Shown here: piece after piece, positions 61,101-64,000 of the stretch | How positions within the stretch are numbered: position 1 is the first letter of the stretch | How the letters are laid out: each line of letters starts with the position of its first letter | Assembly (NCBI GenBank): GCA_020635715.1 | Contig: JACJZG010000001.1 | Coordinates: forward strand, 62,001-126,000 | Source: Flavobacteriales bacterium | GTDB taxonomy: Bacteria; Bacteroidota; Bacteroidia; Flavobacteriales_F; PHOS-HE28 | DNA length: 64,000 bases | Reading direction: 5' to 3' | Notes under the pieces: model-generated | What the model saw: only the letters and a program-made list of their open reading frames with translations | The model's database searches: none | Told to the model about the DNA's origin: nothing | Position numbers and translations under genes: made by a program

Positions 61101-62101
61101 GCGCTCCACAGACCGATCTTACGTCCGAAGCGATACCATGTCCAGCCGGGTGCACGAAGCCCGGGTCGCATCGCCTTCCAACGCGCTTCGAGGTCGGCCT
61201 CGATCAGGCCTGCATCATCACCGATCACATCGCGCAAACGCTTCATCATCCGGAACCCGCCTTCCGACCCGATCGTTGCGTTCCACTTGACCAGGAAGCG
61301 GATGATCATGCGGCGCACAACAGCGGCCTGTTCGGGTCTGGCGTTCGATGGCCGAAGCTCCGGTGGGTCGGGATAGCCGAGATCGAGTATGGTGACCATT
61401 TCCCTGTCGCCGACGGCCAGAGCCATTGCACGCAACAACGCGGCCGTTTCCCGCACGAAGCCTTGCGCTCCTTCCGCTGTTTTGCTGGCGGGTTGCAGGC
61501 GGAACACCGCGAGGTCGACATCGACCGTGCCGACGTGCTCCGGGCCATGGGCCAGCAGCACACGCCACCACAGATCGAGGTCCATGCAATAACGCAGCGC
61601 GGGATCGAGGCCTCCTGCGGCGCGTACCGCATCCATTCGGTAGAAGGTGGACTGTTGATTGATCACCGGTGCCACAAGCAGCGCCTCCGGATCGGTGCGG
61701 TCGTTCAATGGGGAGCGCACCACCGAACCACCAGGATCCTCCAGCAGGCGGCGTCCTTCCAACACGATCAGGTCCGGATCCGCAGTGAACCGCTCGGACA
61801 CGACGCGCAGCGCGCCCGGCAGCAGGCGGTCATCGCTGTTGATCCAACCGAACACCGCACCGGTGGCGTGCGCTAGCCACTTGTTGAGCGCATCGCTCTG
61901 TCCCGCATCCGCCTCGCTGCACCACCACGCCAGGTCATGCTGTCGGGAACGGATCAATTCCGCGGAGCCGTCCGTGCTGCCACCATCCACCACGACGTGC
62001 TCGACCTCCGCACCGTCCTGCTCCCGCACGGACCGCAGGCACTCCTCCAGGTATGGGGCCTGCTGATAGCTCGGGGTGATGATGGTGATGCGCGGGGCCA
62101 T
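61097..62101 (-). CDS. Glycosyltransferase family 2
   Basis: 334 residues. ITIITPSYQQAPYLEECLRSV, VEHVVVDGGSTDGSAELI, WCSEADAGQSDALNKWLAHATG, VFGWINSDDRLLPGA (DxD variant NSDD), and RYCMDLDLWWRVLL as the acceptor-site motif. This GT2 subfamily (with ADAGQSDALNKG) is common in O-antigen and exopolysaccharide clusters. ATG 62101 is chosen because it gives the typical start; longer readings to 62284 belong to the overlap with the upstream gene. Substrate unknown. Confidence 0.88.
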   Translation of the reverse strand: MAPRITIITPSYQQAPYLEECLRSVREQDGAEVEHVVVDGGSTDGSAELIRSRQHDLAWWCSEADAGQSDALNKWLAHATGAVFGWINSDDRLLPGALRVVSERFTADPDLIVLEGRRLLEDPGGSVVRSPLNDRTDPEALLVAPVINQQSTFYRMDAVRAAGGLDPALRYCMDLDLWWRVLLAHGPEHVGTVDVDLAVFRLQPASKTAEGAQGFVRETAALLRAMALAVGDREMVTILDLGYPDPPELRPSNARPEQAAVVRRMIIRFLVKWNATIGSEGGFRMMKRLRDVIGDDAGLIEADLEARWKAMRPGLRAPGWTWYRFGRKIGLWSA

Positions 62102-62105
62102 CGGT

Positions 62106-63293
62106 TCAGGAATGCGACAGCTCACGGTAGATCCGCTGCGTTCGTTCCAGCATGCGGTCCAGGGTGAATTCGTCCAGCACACGCTGCCGGCCCGCGCGAC
62201 CCATGCGCTGCGCCTCCTCGCGGTCCAGGGCCAGCCGACGCATGGCCGCCACCAGCTCCTCAGAGGTGCGATAGAGGCATCCACTGGTCCCGTCGGTCAC
62301 GAGCTCCGGCGTCGCACCCGAAGCGTGCCCGATCACCGGAAGCCCGTCGGCCATGGCTTCCAGGGTGATGCGCCCCAACGCCTCGAAGTGCGAGCATTGA
62401 AGCACGGCATGCGCATGGTCCATCACCTGGCGCACATCCTCCACGAAGCCATGCAGCGTGACGACCTTCTCCAGACCGAGCGTGTGCACGAGCTCCTTCA
62501 CCGGCGCCATCTGCCCATCACCCACAAGGTGCAATCGCGTGAGCGGCGAAGTGGCATGTACGGCGGCGAAGGCGCGAACGGCTTCCAGCTGGCCTTTCGA
62601 CGCGTGGAAGTATCCGGCCAGCATGAAGTTGAAGGTATCATCGCTGTTCCAACGATCAGCCGCCATCCGTTCCCGTAGCTGCCAACCCTCCGCGGTGATG
62701 ATCCCATTCGGGATGATGTGCACCTGATCACCCTTCGGCATCCAATGGCGGGTGTCATCGACCACGGCCTGTGACAGGGCGATGAGGGCGTCGGCCTGCC
62801 GCAGCTCACGGGTGTATCGCCTTACACCGCCATCCACCTTGAAGCGGTAGTGGAGGAAGGGCAGTTCGCGGATGTGCCACACGTGCGGCACGTGCAGGCT
62901 GCGCGCCAGCAAGCCACCGATGCCGATGACCGCACTGTTGGTGTGCACGAGCCCGGTGCCACGATCACGGGCGAGCGCCTCGATCCGGCGCATGGCCTCG
63001 GCATTGAGCTGGTCACGCATTCGTGCCGCCCGGCGGAAGCGCATGCGCTGCAACAAGCGATGGTGCATCCGGCCGGAGTAGATCTGCTTGTGCATCCAGG
63101 AGGCGAAGGGCACGACGGCATGGTCGATCGCGGACCGCTGCAACGCCTTCACGAAGGGTCCGTCCGCCGCCGAAACCACGAAGGGCCGCACCGCTCCCGC
63201 ATCCCGCAGGCCAACGACCAGATCGAGCAGGGAGCGGTTCGCGCCGTACAGGTCCGCGTAATGCGTGAGGTATAGCACGTGCAACGGCTTCAT
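62106..63293 (-). CDS. Glycosyltransferase family 4
   Basis: 395 residues. LHVLYLTHYADLYGANRSLLDLV is the acceptor-domain start; donor domain has FNFMLAGYFHASKGQLEAVRA, LHLVGDGQMAPVKELVH, VTLHGFVEDVRQVMDHAHAVLQC and HFEALGRITLEAMADGLPVIGHASG, with the E-x7-E motif EALGRITLEAM. Overlaps the next upstream gene as ATGA. Likely adds a sugar to the lipid-linked oligosaccharide of this cluster. Confidence 0.9.
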   Translation of the reverse strand: MKPLHVLYLTHYADLYGANRSLLDLVVGLRDAGAVRPFVVSAADGPFVKALQRSAIDHAVVPFASWMHKQIYSGRMHHRLLQRMRFRRAARMRDQLNAEAMRRIEALARDRGTGLVHTNSAVIGIGGLLARSLHVPHVWHIRELPFLHYRFKVDGGVRRYTRELRQADALIALSQAVVDDTRHWMPKGDQVHIIPNGIITAEGWQLRERMAADRWNSDDTFNFMLAGYFHASKGQLEAVRAFAAVHATSPLTRLHLVGDGQMAPVKELVHTLGLEKVVTLHGFVEDVRQVMDHAHAVLQCSHFEALGRITLEAMADGLPVIGHASGATPELVTDGTSGCLYRTSEELVAAMRRLALDREEAQRMGRAGRQRVLDEFTLDRMLERTQRIYRELSHS

Positions 63294-64000
63294 GTGCTTC
63301 GCGCCGCGCGCATCAGGATGCGCTGAAGATGAGCCACCTGGACCTCGACACGGTGCGCCACTTCCACATAGGCCCGTCCGGCAAGGCCCATCCGCAGCGC
63401 TTGTTCAGGATCATCGATCAAGGCGACCATGTGACGGGCCATGGCCTCCACGTCGTGTTCCGCACAGAGCAGGCCGCGCTCCCCGTCCACCACCACATCC
63501 GCGATACCTGCATGGCGCGTGGCGACCACGGGCACCGCGGAAGCCATCGCCTCCAGCACGGCCAGGGGTGTACCCTCGTGATCATTGTCCGCAGTTACGA
63601 CGCTGTGCTGCACGAAGGCACGGCTCCCATGCATCAGTCGTGCTATCTCATCCGGCTTCTTAACACCGCAGAGATCCACACTACCGACCAGGCCCAGTTC
63701 CGAGACCAGCTGTTGACAGCGTTCCCAGAGCTTCCCCTGCCCCACCATGGTGAGGCGCGCCTCGGGCCGGAGCGCCACCACCTGGCTGAAGGCGGTGATG
63801 GTGAGTTGCGGGGCTTTCTTCTCCGCGAAGCGACCCACGGCGAGGAAGTGCGGCGGTGCAAGGTCCGGTCGGCCGGGAGTGAAGCGGTCCACATCGATGC
63901 CGTAACAGTTGTAGATGACCTTTTCGCGTGGCGCTCCGATCGCCAGCAGCTGGGCTTCCATCGCCCGGCTCACCACCACCAACGCACTGGCATACCGGAA
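63290..64000 (-). CDS. Glycosyltransferase family 4, C-terminal part (5' end off window)
   Basis: About 236 residues visible; the frame runs open to the right edge (FRYASALVVVSRAM), so the N-terminal domain is missing. Donor domain features: VVVSRAMEAQLLAIGAPREK, VIYNCYGIDVDRF, HFLAVGRFAEKKAPQLTITAF, ARLTMVGQGKLWERCQQLV, VDLCGVKKPDEIARLMHGSRAFVQHS and DHEGTPLAVLEAMASAVPVVATRHAG, split at MASA. The EGTPLAVLEA segment carries the catalytic E-x7-E. The true start lies beyond the window. Confidence 0.88.
   Translation of the reverse strand, partial: FRYASALVVVSRAMEAQLLAIGAPREKVIYNCYGIDVDRFTPGRPDLAPPHFLAVGRFAEKKAPQLTITAFSQVVALRPEARLTMVGQGKLWERCQQLVSELGLVGSVDLCGVKKPDEIARLMHGSRAFVQHSVVTADNDHEGTPLAVLEAMASAVPVVATRHAGIADVVVDGERGLLCAEHDVEAMARHMVALIDDPEQALRMGLAGRAYVEVAHRVEVQVAHLQRILMRAARST

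Overview
The window comes from a high-GC member of the Bacteroidota, most likely a Flavobacteriales-like lineage. The evidence is a 287-residue RpoD with the [10 protein letters not shown] start, a 485-residue GAPDH with a Bacteroidota-style N-terminal extension, many secreted proteins with type IX secretion (T9SS) C-terminal domains of type A or B, a PorG/DUF6089-like outer-membrane protein, and the TAnnTTTG promoter box in front of many genes. Placement below phylum is inference. I saw no tRNA, rRNA, insertion sequence, CRISPR array, integrase or reverse transcriptase.

Layout. 1-18.1 kb is mostly housekeeping: the end of trxB, a three-gene operon with an SGNH hydrolase, the RNase P RNA (rnpB, minus strand, not a protein gene), an Smr-domain protein, a NUDIX hydrolase, a DUF2279 protein, a 14-repeat FG-GAP propeller surface protein, a phosphohexomutase, mltG and dapF, an HtrA protease, rpoD, gap, and a 48-residue single-span membrane protein with its own perfect-stem terminator. 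18.4-28.5 kb is a block of four secreted proteins on the minus strand: a 1777-residue repeat adhesin, a lysyl-oxidase-like enzyme with a duplicated dockerin-like tail, a propeller protein, and a small protein that shares its N-terminal domain with the adhesin. 28.6-35.5 kb is an envelope-folding operon (PPIase, PPIase-like lipoprotein, SurA-like PPIase, MoxR ATPase) downstream of guaB. 35.6-39.8 kb holds a type B T9SS protein, a nitronate-monooxygenase-like flavoprotein and a PorG-like protein.

39.9-47.8 kb is a minus-strand group: a nucleotide-sugar epimerase with its own start region, then a tightly overlapping operon of a small membrane protein, a CotH-family kinase, a Wzy-type O-antigen polymerase/ligase, a second CotH-like kinase fused to a beta-helix, and a metallophosphoesterase. 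Divergent from it, 47.9-53.5 kb is a seven-gene operon: one T9SS-tailed protein followed by six cysteine-rich secreted paralogues arranged A-B-C-A-B-C, that is, a duplicated three-gene cassette. Each has a segment resembling phage tail-fibre repeats and a C-terminal FGE/C-type-lectin-like domain ending in RCC[YF]..R. This cassette is the best candidate for an undescribed system. 53.5-64 kb is a surface-polysaccharide cluster on the minus strand with eight glycosyltransferases, a WecB-type UDP-GlcNAc 2-epimerase and an SDR epimerase; it runs off the window.

Taken together the second half is devoted to the cell surface: sugar synthesis and polymerisation, phosphorylation-type modification by CotH kinases, and a family of secreted putative binding proteins. 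Many genes are joined by 4-base ATGA/GTGA overlaps, which marks the operons.
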